A stretch of DNA of 64,000 bases from Chromatiales bacterium (ex Bugula neritina AB1) (GTDB lineage Bacteria; Pseudomonadota; Gammaproteobacteria; Granulosicoccales; Granulosicoccaceae), in contig MDLA01000099.1 in assembly GCA_001730015.1 (NCBI GenBank), positions 17,948 through 81,947 on the forward strand, written 5' to 3'. This document shows, in pieces, positions 25,725-35,300 of the stretch. Below the pieces are notes generated by a model that was given only the letters and a program-made list of their open reading frames with translations, had not been told where the DNA came from and did not search any database. The translations under genes and the position numbers were made by a program. Position 1 is the first letter of the stretch. The number at the start of each line of letters is the position of its first letter.

Positions 25725-27416
25725 TTAAATTTCATCCGGGAAATGCTTCATGGTAAGAAGTATCGGATTAGGTGCTGCCTGCCCGAGACCACAAATCGAG
25801 GCATCAACCATTACGTTACACAGCTCTTGCAGCAACGGCTGATCCCAGGTATCGCTTTCCATCAACTTAACGGCTTTTTCGCACCCTACTCGACACGGCG
25901 TGCACTGGCCGCAGCTCTCATCCTCAAAAAAGCGCAGCATATTCAGCGCTGCGTCTTTAGCGCTGTCTTTATCCGACAAAACCACAATAGCCGCAGAACC
26001 AATAAACGACCCCAGCGGTTGCAGGGTATCGAAGTCCATTGGTACATCATTAACAGATGCAGGCAGAAGTCCAGCTGACGGCCCGCCCGGCTGATACGCT
26101 TTAAAAGTATGACCATCCAGCATGCCGCCACACGCTTCTATAAGGTCGGTAATCGTAGACCCGGCCGGCAGTAAATGCACACCGGGGTTTTTCACCCGAC
26201 CTGATATAGAAAAAGAGCGCAGCCCGGTTCGACCGTTCTTTTCAATACCACTTAAAATTTCCGGCCCTTCACGGCAGATTCTAGCGACCCAGTGCAGCGT
26301 TTCTACGTTGTGTACCAGAGTCGGCCTGTCAAAAATACCTACCTGTGCAACATAGGGCGGGCGATGACGTGGCAGCCCTCGCTTGCCTTCGATCGATTCG
26401 ATCATGGCACTTTCTTCACCGCAGATATACGCGCCTGCCCCCCGCCGTAAATCGATATAGCCCGATTCAACAATACCGGCATTTTCCAGTGCGGCTATTT
26501 CATCACGCAGTATGGCCAGCACGGCCGGGTATTCATCGCGCATGTAAATAAAACACTTTTGCGCTTCAACCGCCCATGCTGCGATCAGCATGCCTTCGAG
26601 AAACAGGTGAGGGGTACGCTCCAAGTAGTAGCGATCTTTAAAAGTACCCGGCTCTCCTTCATCGCCATTGACGGCAAGATATCTGGGGCCCGCTTCGGCG
26701 CGCACAAACGACCATTTTTTTCCGGATGGAAATCCTGCACCGCCCAGACCCCGCAGACCTGAGGCATTTATGGTGTCCTGAACCTGATCAGGAGTCTGCT
26801 TGCCACTACGCAGTGCCTGCAGCTCGCTATAACCGCCAGCCCCACTATAGACAGCATAGTTTTCGTACTCTGGAATATGAGTATGCGTATCGTAGGCGGC
26901 AATGGCAGCATCGACTTGTTCAACTGTTGCATGATCAATATGGTTATGGCCAATTTCAAGCACCGGCGCGGTATCGCACCGCCCCATACAGGGCGCGCGC
27001 AAAACCCGAACCTTCGATGGATCCATACCCTGCTTAAGGCTATCGAGTAATTGTTGAGCACCTGCCAGCTCACATGCCAGTGAATCGCAGACCCGGATAG
27101 TGGTGGCGGCTGGTGCCGGCTGGCCTTCCGCTACCACATCAAAGTGAGCATAGAACGTGGCTACTTCATGCACTTCTGCTTGCGACAAGCGCATTTCATC
27201 TGCCAGCGCATACCGGTGTGCTGCCGACAGATAACCGAATTTATCCTGAATCAGATGCAGGTATTCAATGAGTAGATCCGCCCGACGGGGCTTGTCACCC
27301 AGCAGTTCCCGAACTTCTGCCAACGCCGTATCATCAAGCTGCCGGCCTTTAGGGGTGGACCTCCCTTTGCCGCGCCCGGATTTCCAGACACCCGGTTTCA
27401 TTACTGACGTTACCAT
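25725..27416 (-). CDS. fdsB: Formate dehydrogenase beta subunit with fused gamma (NuoE-NuoF-like) domains
   Basis: The start at 27416 has GGAG six bases upstream; an in-frame GTG at 27428 would add four residues. About residues 30-160 form a NuoE-like thioredoxin-fold [2Fe-2S] domain (CDSLAC and CMGRC ligand pairs). The rest is NuoF-like: GLGGAGFPSGKKW FMN loop, NGDEGEPGTFKDR NADH-site motif, GAGAYICGEESAMIES, and the C-terminal [4Fe-4S] set ESCGQCTPCRVGC with CGLG. In FDS enzymes the gamma and beta chains are usually separate, so this fusion combines both. It passes electrons from FdsA to NAD. A 7-3-7 inverted repeat lies just upstream of the start (27438-27454). Confidence 0.92.
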   Translation of the reverse strand: MVTSVMKPGVWKSGRGKGRSTPKGRQLDDTALAEVRELLGDKPRRADLLIEYLHLIQDKFGYLSAAHRYALADEMRLSQAEVHEVATFYAHFDVVAEGQPAPAATTIRVCDSLACELAGAQQLLDSLKQGMDPSKVRVLRAPCMGRCDTAPVLEIGHNHIDHATVEQVDAAIAAYDTHTHIPEYENYAVYSGAGGYSELQALRSGKQTPDQVQDTINASGLRGLGGAGFPSGKKWSFVRAEAGPRYLAVNGDEGEPGTFKDRYYLERTPHLFLEGMLIAAWAVEAQKCFIYMRDEYPAVLAILRDEIAALENAGIVESGYIDLRRGAGAYICGEESAMIESIEGKRGLPRHRPPYVAQVGIFDRPTLVHNVETLHWVARICREGPEILSGIEKNGRTGLRSFSISGRVKNPGVHLLPAGSTITDLIEACGGMLDGHTFKAYQPGGPSAGLLPASVNDVPMDFDTLQPLGSFIGSAAIVVLSDKDSAKDAALNMLRFFEDESCGQCTPCRVGCEKAVKLMESDTWDQPLLQELCNVMVDASICGLGQAAPNPILLTMKHFPDEI

Positions 27417-27437
27417 TAGTTGCTCCACGCATAATAT

Positions 27438-27454
27438 CCGCTATTTCATAGCGG
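27438..27454. promoter_or_regulatory. Perfect 7-bp inverted repeat upstream of fdsGB
   Basis: CCGCTAT-TTC-ATAGCGG is an exact dyad with a three-base centre, 22-38 bases before the fdsB start and close to the LysR gene stop. It could be an operator or a small leader hairpin. Its length and spacing fall within what LysR-type sites allow, but no T-N11-A core is certain. Confidence 0.4.
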
Positions 27455-27528
27455 TAGTTTGGCCGATAGTTCAACGTAGTCCAGCAATAATAACAAATAG
27501 ATTTTTTGGATGGCGCAATTTGTTTAGC

Positions 27529-28422
27529 TTATGATGAAATTCCAATGACCTCACGAAGCGCCAGAATTGCCGGTAAGCCCGGCTCGACATTAAGAGTTGC
27601 CAAGCCAATAGTATTTTCAACCATGGGGTCATTAAGCTGCAAGCTGACTGAATTCTGATCAAGAAATAAGCTGTCTACCAGCTTTCTCGGAGCAATAGTC
27701 GCCGCAGATCCATTAGTGACCTGCGCCAGTGCAGCAGTAAATGCATTAGTTTCCATGACCGGTTCGGGCTGTACCCCGGTAACGCTGAACACCTGATCAA
27801 CAATCTGTCGAAAACGCATATCTTTGCTTAGCAGGCACAATGGCAGCGCAGCCGCCTCTGCCCAGCTCGCCGATCCGGCTATACGCGGCGCTAGATGTAT
27901 CGGCGTGAGTAAAACATAGTGCTCCTGGTAGATTGGTTCGAAGCACAGCGGGCCGATTTCTTTTTCATCCTGGTAGGTGATACCAGCGTGCAGTGCATAT
28001 TCATTGAGTCCGCGCGCTATTTGCGCCGACGTGAGAGACTGGATCTGAATGGTGAGCTTTGCAAAGCGCGCCCTTAGCGTGGTGGCAATGGATGCGGCAA
28101 ACGGCAGTGCCGTCGGCACGACCCCCAAAACCAGAACTCCCTGCAACGCGCCTTTGGAGACTTCTATATCCTGCCGCAGGCCTTCTGCATCATTAAGAAT
28201 TTTCCGCGCCCATCTGAGCAATAGCTCTCCGTCTCTGGTAAAGCCCAGAAACTTGTTGCCGCGGCGCACAATCGGCACACCCAGATCGTCTTCCAGTGCA
28301 CGAATTCTGGCAGAGAAGGCAGGCTGCGAGATTCCACAATCGGCTGCAGCCTGGGTAAAGTGCTTTCGTTGAGCAAGCGCAATCAGTAATTGCAGGTCGC
28401 GTAGTTCAGGGTAACGATCCAT
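27529..28422 (-). CDS. LysR-family transcriptional regulator
   Basis: The 297-residue protein has the LysR winged HTH at residues 1-65 (LRDLQLLIALAQRKHFTQAAADCGISQPAFSARIRALEDDLG), then a PBP2-type effector domain. It lies 112 bp upstream of the fdsGB start in the same orientation and 12 bp after the quinone-oxidoreductase gene. In other bacteria, LysR-type regulators control formate dehydrogenase operons in response to formate or molybdenum status, so this one probably controls fdsGB-fdsA. This is inferred from position. Confidence 0.9.
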   Translation of the reverse strand: MDRYPELRDLQLLIALAQRKHFTQAAADCGISQPAFSARIRALEDDLGVPIVRRGNKFLGFTRDGELLLRWARKILNDAEGLRQDIEVSKGALQGVLVLGVVPTALPFAASIATTLRARFAKLTIQIQSLTSAQIARGLNEYALHAGITYQDEKEIGPLCFEPIYQEHYVLLTPIHLAPRIAGSASWAEAAALPLCLLSKDMRFRQIVDQVFSVTGVQPEPVMETNAFTAALAQVTNGSAATIAPRKLVDSLFLDQNSVSLQLNDPMVENTIGLATLNVEPGLPAILALREVIGISS

Positions 28423-28434
28423 CGTTTCAGCTGA

Positions 28435-29415
28435 TTAAAGCATCAGCACAATTTTTCCAAAATGCTCGCCGTTCTCCATTGCCCGGTGTGCTTCGGCAAC
28501 TTCTTCAAGGGGGTACTCGTTGCTGATCAGTGGTGTTATTTTTTCAGAGGCGAAGTGCGGCATAACAGTGGAATTAAAATCAGCAATTATCGCTGCTTTC
28601 TCTGCTACCGGACGTGAGCGCAGGACCGAGCCAAGAATCTGCTGACGCTTAACCATCATCAGTGCAATATTCAATTCGGCTTTGATTCCACCCATGATAC
28701 CAATCACAACCAGACGACCGGCAACCGCCAGACTTTTCATATTATCAGCAAGATAGGCTGCTCCAATATGATCCAGTATCACGTTAGCCCCTTTACCACC
28801 GGTAATCGTTTTTACTTCTTCTGCAAAGGATTGCGTTTTGTAATCAATAACATGATCCGCCCCGAGCTGACGCACTCGATCTACTTTGTGGGTAGATGCA
28901 GTAACAATGGTGCGCGCATCCGGCAACAGTACCTGACACAATTGCAGTGCAGCGGTATTTACACCACCCCCACCCCCATGCAGCAGAATAAAATCATCAG
29001 ATTCCGGCTTCCCCAGCACAAAGGTATTGAGATAAGCCGTTATATAGGTTTCACATATACACGCTGCCTGCTGAAATGACAGATTTTCAGGGATTCGCAT
29101 TACATGATCGGCATAGGCAACGGCATACTCCGCATACCCGCCACCGCCAACCAATGCAAACACGCGATCACCCGCTTTAAAGCCAGTTACTTCATCAGCG
29201 ACGGACTCAATTGTGCCGGCGACTTCCAGCCCGATGATTTCAGAATCGCCTTTTGGCGGCGGGTAATTTCCCTGTCTCTGGATGATATCGGGCCGGTTAA
29301 CGGAGGTAGCCGCCACCTTTATCAGTACCTGCCCGGAGGCTGGTGCAGGTTTCGGAATATCTCCGAGGTATAGTTTTTCGGCACCACCAAACTCTTCTAG
29401 TAATACGGCCTTCAT
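28435..29415 (-). CDS. Zinc-independent NAD(P)H quinone oxidoreductase (PIG3/QOR family, MDR superfamily)
   Basis: The start is set at 29415 (MKAVLLEEFGGAEKLYLGDIP), since the in-frame ATG at 29463 adds a non-family extension. The protein is 326 residues, with RQGNYPPPKGDSEIIGLEVAG, VGGGGYAEYAV, LLHGGGGGVNTAALQLCQ (nucleotide-binding Rossmann segment) and DHVIDYKTQSFAEEV. The catalytic zinc ligands of alcohol dehydrogenases are missing, as in PIG3/TP53I3 and QOR. It reduces quinones with NADPH. It ends 12 bp before the LysR start, so the two may share a transcript. Confidence 0.9.
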   Translation of the reverse strand: MKAVLLEEFGGAEKLYLGDIPKPAPASGQVLIKVAATSVNRPDIIQRQGNYPPPKGDSEIIGLEVAGTIESVADEVTGFKAGDRVFALVGGGGYAEYAVAYADHVMRIPENLSFQQAACICETYITAYLNTFVLGKPESDDFILLHGGGGGVNTAALQLCQVLLPDARTIVTASTHKVDRVRQLGADHVIDYKTQSFAEEVKTITGGKGANVILDHIGAAYLADNMKSLAVAGRLVVIGIMGGIKAELNIALMMVKRQQILGSVLRSRPVAEKAAIIADFNSTVMPHFASEKITPLISNEYPLEEVAEAHRAMENGEHFGKIVLML

Positions 29416-29628
29416 TGTGCTGCGACACCCCGGTAAACGGTAAATTAGTAGGAAGACGATCATATCTGCCAGCGCCGACGATTGAAACCAGTCGACAACT
29501 CTGTACTGCTGTGCCGGATTGCCTTTCCGTCACGGTAAAGAACTCGTTTTACAGTAGAGTGTGGGGACAGAAACCCAGCTTAACGCTCGCCTGAACCCTC
29601 AGATGCAGTCTATCCAACAATATTCAAT

Positions 29629-30906
29629 ATGAACGGGAAAATTCTGCTCGGCTGCATCGCCGACGATTTTACCGGTGCCAGCGACCTTGCCAACACGCTG
29701 GCCAAACAAGGCATGCGAACTACGCAGTATATTGATATTCCACCGCCGCATACAGAGTGTGACTGCGATGCAGCAATCATCTCTCTGAAAAGCCGCTCTA
29801 TAGACAGCGCGGATGCAATCACCCAGTCACTACAAGCGCTGCAATGGCTAAAAGGTAAAGGTGCCGCACAATACCTGTTCAAGTATTGCTCAACATTTGA
29901 TTCGACCAGAAACGGCAACATTGGGCCGGTTGCCGAAGCTCTGGCTGACGCACTAGGTACTGGAGCTGTTGTTGATTGCCCGGCATTTCCCACCACGGGG
30001 CGCACGGTCTATCAGGGTCATTTGTTTGTTTTCGACAAACTTCTAAACGAGTCAGGACTTGAAAACCATCCGCTTAACCCGATGACCGATGCAGACCTCA
30101 GACGCTGGTTGGCACTGCAGTGTAAATACCGAGTCGGCCACGTTGCTCATCAGACAGTAGCCCGGGGCTCAGCCGCCGTCAGGCAGGCACTTGAAAAAGC
30201 AGATTCCGCCAATGAAAAGCTGGTTATTGTGGATGCTACAGCGGATGAAGATTTACGTTGCGTCGGTAAAGCCGTGGCAGATGCACCGCTGGTTACAGGA
30301 GGCTCTGGTATTGCGCTCGGCCTACCACAGAACTTTCGCGAGCGCGGTGAATTATCCGATCAATCCAGTGGATTCAGCCCGCAGAATGGGCCGGCCGCGA
30401 TACTCGCCGGTAGCTGCTCAGCCACCACGCGCAAGCAAATAACCCACAATAACCACGGTCCGCGAATCTCATTAGATGTGCTGAAAATACTGAACGGTTC
30501 AGTCACTGCTGATACTTTATTATATGAAATAGCGGGCAATTCAGAACCGTTAATCTATTCCTCCGCTGACCCGGAATCGGTGAACGAACTGCAGCTTACA
30601 CATGGCACGATACAAGTAGCCGAAGCAATTGAATCATTTTTCGGCAACCTGGCAGTTGCACTGATTTCACGTGGCTTCAATCGCCTGGTAGTAGCCGGTG
30701 GTGAAACTTCCGGCGCGGTTATCAGCGCACTGCAATTATCAGCCTTTCATATCGGTCCGGAAATAGACCCCGGGGTTCCAGCGCTGAGTACAACCGGAAG
30801 TTCTCCTATAGCCGTGGCGCTGAAGTCGGGAAACTTTGGAGGTGATAATTTTTTCTATAATGCGCTAACCGCACTTGGATCAGCAGATGCCACCACCGAT
30901 GAATGA
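29629..30906 (+). CDS. otnK: Four-carbon acid sugar kinase (DUF1537 family)
   Basis: The 425-residue protein has the N-terminal ADDFTGASDLANTLAKQGMRT motif (residues 7-28), KYCSTFDSTRNGNIGPVAEAL (substrate site) and the C-terminal nucleotide-binding segments VVAGGETSGAVISAL, GPEIDPGVP and LKSGNFGGDNFFY. This is the OtnK architecture, a kinase acting on 3-oxo-tetronate in catabolism of four-carbon sugar acids. The next gene, otnI, encodes the matching isomerase. The usual aldolase (otnC) and dehydrogenase (ltnD) genes are not in the window. Confidence 0.9.
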   Translation: MNGKILLGCIADDFTGASDLANTLAKQGMRTTQYIDIPPPHTECDCDAAIISLKSRSIDSADAITQSLQALQWLKGKGAAQYLFKYCSTFDSTRNGNIGPVAEALADALGTGAVVDCPAFPTTGRTVYQGHLFVFDKLLNESGLENHPLNPMTDADLRRWLALQCKYRVGHVAHQTVARGSAAVRQALEKADSANEKLVIVDATADEDLRCVGKAVADAPLVTGGSGIALGLPQNFRERGELSDQSSGFSPQNGPAAILAGSCSATTRKQITHNNHGPRISLDVLKILNGSVTADTLLYEIAGNSEPLIYSSADPESVNELQLTHGTIQVAEAIESFFGNLAVALISRGFNRLVVAGGETSGAVISALQLSAFHIGPEIDPGVPALSTTGSSPIAVALKSGNFGGDNFFYNALTALGSADATTDE

Positions 30907-31056
30907 ACCCCGCCACTGTGGAATCTACGCTGGCTACAAATACGGAAAAAACTTTTCAATACATTGCTGACCAAAACCTGCCTTTTCTGGTATAGGCACA
31001 AATAAAAAAACCTGCATAAATGCTTACCAGCCATTAGTTTATACACGGATTCAACC

Positions 31057-31848
31057 ATGCCACTGTTCGCCGCCAATCTTACCATGATGTTCAACGAACA
31101 CCCGTTTCTCGAACGCTTCGAAGCCGCATCAAAAGCAGGTTTTACAGCTGTTGAATATCTATTCCCGTACGACTATCCAGCAGCAGATCTGGCCATGGAA
31201 CTGGAAAAACACCAGCTAACACAAGTACTATTTAACACACCGGCAGGAGACTGGGATGCCGGTGAGCGCGGGCTGGCCAGCATCCCCGGTCGCGAACAGG
31301 AATTTATAGACGGGATTGGCATGGCGTTGGAATATGCCGAAACCCTAAACTGCCCCAGAATCCATGCAATGGCAGGAATACTACCCGCTAATGCCAACCG
31401 CACACAACGACATAATCTTTATCTGCGCAACCTCGAAGCGGCTGCCCGCTTATGCGCTGAAGCTGGCAGGGAACTTCTTATCGAACCAATTAACCCGATT
31501 AACATGCCCGGTTACTTCCTGAACGACTTCAGGCAATCTTGTGAGGTAATCGATTCGCTGCGTCAATTGAATGTTACAGTGATGTTGCAGTTTGATCTAT
31601 TTCATTGCGCCAGAATTCACGGCGACGTAGCCACCTGGCTCACCCGCTGCAAAGACTACACCGGTCATTTTCAGATTGCCGGGATACCTGATCGCCACGA
31701 ACCGGATGTTGGTGAACTTGCCTACCTGGATATACTGAACGAAATAGTCGAGCTGGGACAAGGCAATTTTGCCATCGGCTGTGAATATATACCCCAGGGC
31801 TTAACCACAGACGGTCTTCAGTGGTTATCCACTGCACGGTCGATCTAA
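31057..31848 (+). CDS. otnI: 2-oxo-tetronate isomerase / hydroxypyruvate isomerase family protein
   Basis: The 263-residue TIM-barrel protein opens MPLFAANLTMMFNEHPFLERFEAA, with EYLFPYDY, FNTPAGDW, RIHAMAG, LIEPINP-NMPGYF, QFDLFHCAR and GHFQIAG-PDRHEP. These carry the metal-ligand Glu, Asp, His and Glu of the xylose-isomerase-like hydroxypyruvate isomerase family. Placement behind otnK makes OtnI (2-oxo-tetronate isomerase) the more likely role than Hyi. The 150-bp gap between the two could hold a second promoter. Confidence 0.88.
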   Translation: MPLFAANLTMMFNEHPFLERFEAASKAGFTAVEYLFPYDYPAADLAMELEKHQLTQVLFNTPAGDWDAGERGLASIPGREQEFIDGIGMALEYAETLNCPRIHAMAGILPANANRTQRHNLYLRNLEAAARLCAEAGRELLIEPINPINMPGYFLNDFRQSCEVIDSLRQLNVTVMLQFDLFHCARIHGDVATWLTRCKDYTGHFQIAGIPDRHEPDVGELAYLDILNEIVELGQGNFAIGCEYIPQGLTTDGLQWLSTARSI

Positions 31849-31879
31849 CTACATACACCTGGCAATCATCGAACACTCT

Positions 31880-32365
31880 ATGCTACTCAAGACTATTGCA
31901 CTGACGATCTACAAACCTTTGCCAGATTTCATAAGGGACATAATCGTTCGCATTCTTTTTCCGACGCACATTCTGGCAGCAAAGGTTTATCTGACTAATG
32001 AGCAAGGAAAATTTCTGGTAGTAAAGACCACCTACAATACGGGCTGGGATTTGCCAAGCGGCCATGTCGATCGCAAAGAGAGCCCCGACAATGCAGCTTC
32101 GCGCGAGCTATTCGAAGAGACCGGAATAGTACACAAGCAACTTCAGCAGAAGGCCGTTGTATTTCAACCGCTGACAGGTACTGTACAGGTACTCTTTGCA
32201 GGCACGCTGGACCACACACCCGAGCCAACACCGGATAACGTAGAAATATCTGAAGCGCGCTGGATCAGCCGCGGAGAAGTCGACTGCAACCCATATGCGT
32301 TAGAAGCACTTGAAGTTCTGCTGGATCACAAAACTCACTACTGGGTATCTAAACTTCACAAGTAA
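31880..32365 (+). CDS. NUDIX hydrolase
   Basis: The 161-residue product contains a complete Nudix box at about residues 58-80: GHVDRKE, then seven residues, then RELFEETGI, which matches G-x5-E-x7-REU-x-EE-x-G-U. N-terminal residues 1-30 are hydrophobic/basic and could form a membrane-associated helix. The substrate (a nucleoside diphosphate-X compound) cannot be told from sequence. It follows otnI by 31 bp and converges with hrpA. Confidence 0.88.
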   Translation: MLLKTIALTIYKPLPDFIRDIIVRILFPTHILAAKVYLTNEQGKFLVVKTTYNTGWDLPSGHVDRKESPDNAASRELFEETGIVHKQLQQKAVVFQPLTGTVQVLFAGTLDHTPEPTPDNVEISEARWISRGEVDCNPYALEALEVLLDHKTHYWVSKLHK

Positions 32366-32388
32366 GCAACGGACAACTTTTGCCGGGG

Positions 32389-35300
32389 CTATTTTATCTT
32401 CGCCAGTTTCTCCAGCATTGATTCCAGTCGAGGGACAGATACCTTATCAGCGGCACCGAGTTCCTGAGCAAATACCGACACGCGCAACTCCTCGAAAAGC
32501 CAGCGAATGTTCGTCGCCTGGGCGAAATTCGGCGCTGTTCTATTAGAAGTGGCAATTTTAATTCGCTCCCACACCGGCAACAACTCCGCGCGACGTCTGC
32601 GATCCCGATCAGGTTCTCTATCGAGGCTATCCAGCCGTTTGTCTATTGCTTTAAAATATACTGGTAATCTGGGCAATCGCTCTGCCGGTGTTTGCGTTAC
32701 AAACCCCGGATAAATAAGGCGTTCTACCTGATCTTTAATATCACCCATCGGCTCAACCCAGCTGAGTGATACTGAACCACTCATACGCTTGGCTATTTTA
32801 CGGTGTGCTTCCATCGCCTTTTCAAGTATCCCGCATATCGTATTGGCATGACCGACTAGATCATTTTTGTTTCGCTCGAACGAATCCAGGAACTCTTCAC
32901 GCGTTGCAGGCGTTTTTTCACTAAGGATGAATGTCACATCGACAGCGGCGTCGAGAATATCGTTCTTCAGAACGTCACTCTTACCAAATACAGCGAATCG
33001 TAAACACAATACATCTATACCGGGTAAATTTCTGCTGAGGTATTTAATCTCTTTTTGCATATACTTTTTATATAACGCACGCAAACCAGCAGGCATTTCA
33101 AGGCTCGCAGCCTGTCGGGTGGCAAATAAACGAAGTGCTACCGAACCCTCTTCACAAACAAGAGCAGGGTAACCTTTCATTTGCACACCCTGGGTTTCGA
33201 TTTCCACCGACTCAGGCAGATCACCAAAATTCCAATCACTTATGTCACTGCGCTCAAAACTGTTATTCTCAGTTGATGCTAGGTTTTCTTCTATCTGATC
33301 TATATAGCGTTTTTGCAGATGTACCAGATTGCGTCCCTCATCAATGCAGGACCCGGAGGCGTCCAGCACTTCGAATCGCATTTGTAAAAAATCAGGAATC
33401 TGATCTGCCTGCCAGTCGTCAGCGGATACCTTGATTGCGGTTAATCGATGCAACGCCGTTGCCAGTGCCTCATGCAGCGACAATTGACGATTCGCTTGCA
33501 GAAATTCATCGGCTTTTACTGCGTAGTCCGGTGCAGGAACAAAATTCCGCCGTTGATTTTTAGGAAGCGATTTAATCAACGCGACGACTTTTTCTTTTAA
33601 CATGCCTGGCACGAGCCACTGACACTGTCCGGGATCTATGCGATTCAACAGACTAACCGGAATGCATAATGTTACCCCATCCGTATCACTACCCGGCCTG
33701 AAGTTGTATTTGAGCGGCAAAACGACACCGGAATACTCTATTTGATCCGGGTAGTCGGTACTGCTTATATCCGGCTCTTCATCCTGCAGCAGATATTCAC
33801 GACTCAGTCGCAAACCGTTGGGGTTGTCTTTTTCAAAGTCTTTTCGCCATTTTTCAAACAGAGCGCCGGTGTAAATTCCATCGGGAATCATTTTCTCATA
33901 GAATCTGTAGAGATGTTCAGGGTCAACGAGAATATCACGCCGTCGACTTTTTTCTTCCAGAGTAACTACGTCGTCTATCAGCTTCAGGTTATGCCGATAA
34001 AAACCGGCCTGAGTATTGTAATCACCCTCAACCAGACCATCGCGGATAAAAATCTCTTTGCATTCAAGCGGATCGACCGGGCCATAATGCACACGTTTTT
34101 TTTCTACAATAACAAGGCCATACAAGGTAGATTTTCGATTGGCCCCGACCTGTGCACGTTTGCGTTGCCAACTCGCTCCGGAGTAGCTGTGCCGTAATAG
34201 ATGCTGACCCAATCGCTCTACCCATTCTGGCTCTATAGCGGCAACACCCCGGGCATAGAGCCGGGTGGTTTCACTAACCTCTGCTGCCATAATCCACTTA
34301 GATCCCTTGCCAAACACACCGGATCCCGGAAACAGCATCATCTTCCGGTTACGCGTACCCAGATAATTATTGCGATCATCCTTGATGGCTATATTGCCAA
34401 GTAATCCGGACAACAGCGCTCGATGGATATTGCCATACCTGGCTTCAGTGGTGTTTTCACGTACGCCCATTTCACGCAGAACCTGCTGCAGCTGCCTTCG
34501 TATATCGCGCCACTCCCGTATTCGCATATAGGACAAATAGCGCTGCCGGCACATTTTCCTGAATTGATTACCGGACAATCGATCGTTCTGAACGCGACAG
34601 AACTCCCACATATTTAACAGGGCCAGAAAATCCGATTTATCATGGTTAAATTCAGCATGCAATTCATCTGCGGCCTGTTGTTTGGCCATGGGACGCTCAC
34701 GTGGATCCTGCACCGACAGCGCACTGACCACCGTTAGCACTTCGGCTACGCTGTTTTCAACCTGAGATTCAATCAGCATTCTCGCTAGACGTGGGTCGAT
34801 CGGTAAGCGCGCCAGCTTTTTTCCTAGAGGGGTCAGGCGCCGTTTTTCATCGACCGCTCCAAGCTCGGCCAAAAGCAGGTAGCCGTCATTGATTAATCGA
34901 CCATCGGGCGCCTGCACAAAAGGAAAGTTCTCTACCAGACCAAGACGCGACACTTCCATTTGCAGAATTACTGAAGCAAGGTTGGTTCGAAGAATTTCAG
35001 GTTCGGTAAACTCTACCCGATCGTTAAAATCCTCTTCGCTGTAGAGACGGATACAAACACCCGGTGCTTCCCGGCCACACCGCCCTTTGCGCTGATTGGC
35101 TGAGGCACGCGACACCTTCTCAATAGGCAGACGCTGTACTTTGCTGCGAACACTATAGCGCGACATCCGCGCGAGACCGGTATCCACAACATAGCGAATA
35201 CCGGGCACAGTCAGCGAGGTTTCAGCAACATTTGTGGCCAATACAATACGCCGACCGGAGTGCGGTGAAAAAATCCGGCCTTGCTCGGCAGCCGAAAGTC

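Noticed and set aside
33742..34197. A 151-codon plus-strand frame inside hrpA
   Set aside because: It is the antisense shadow of a clearly coding helicase gene.
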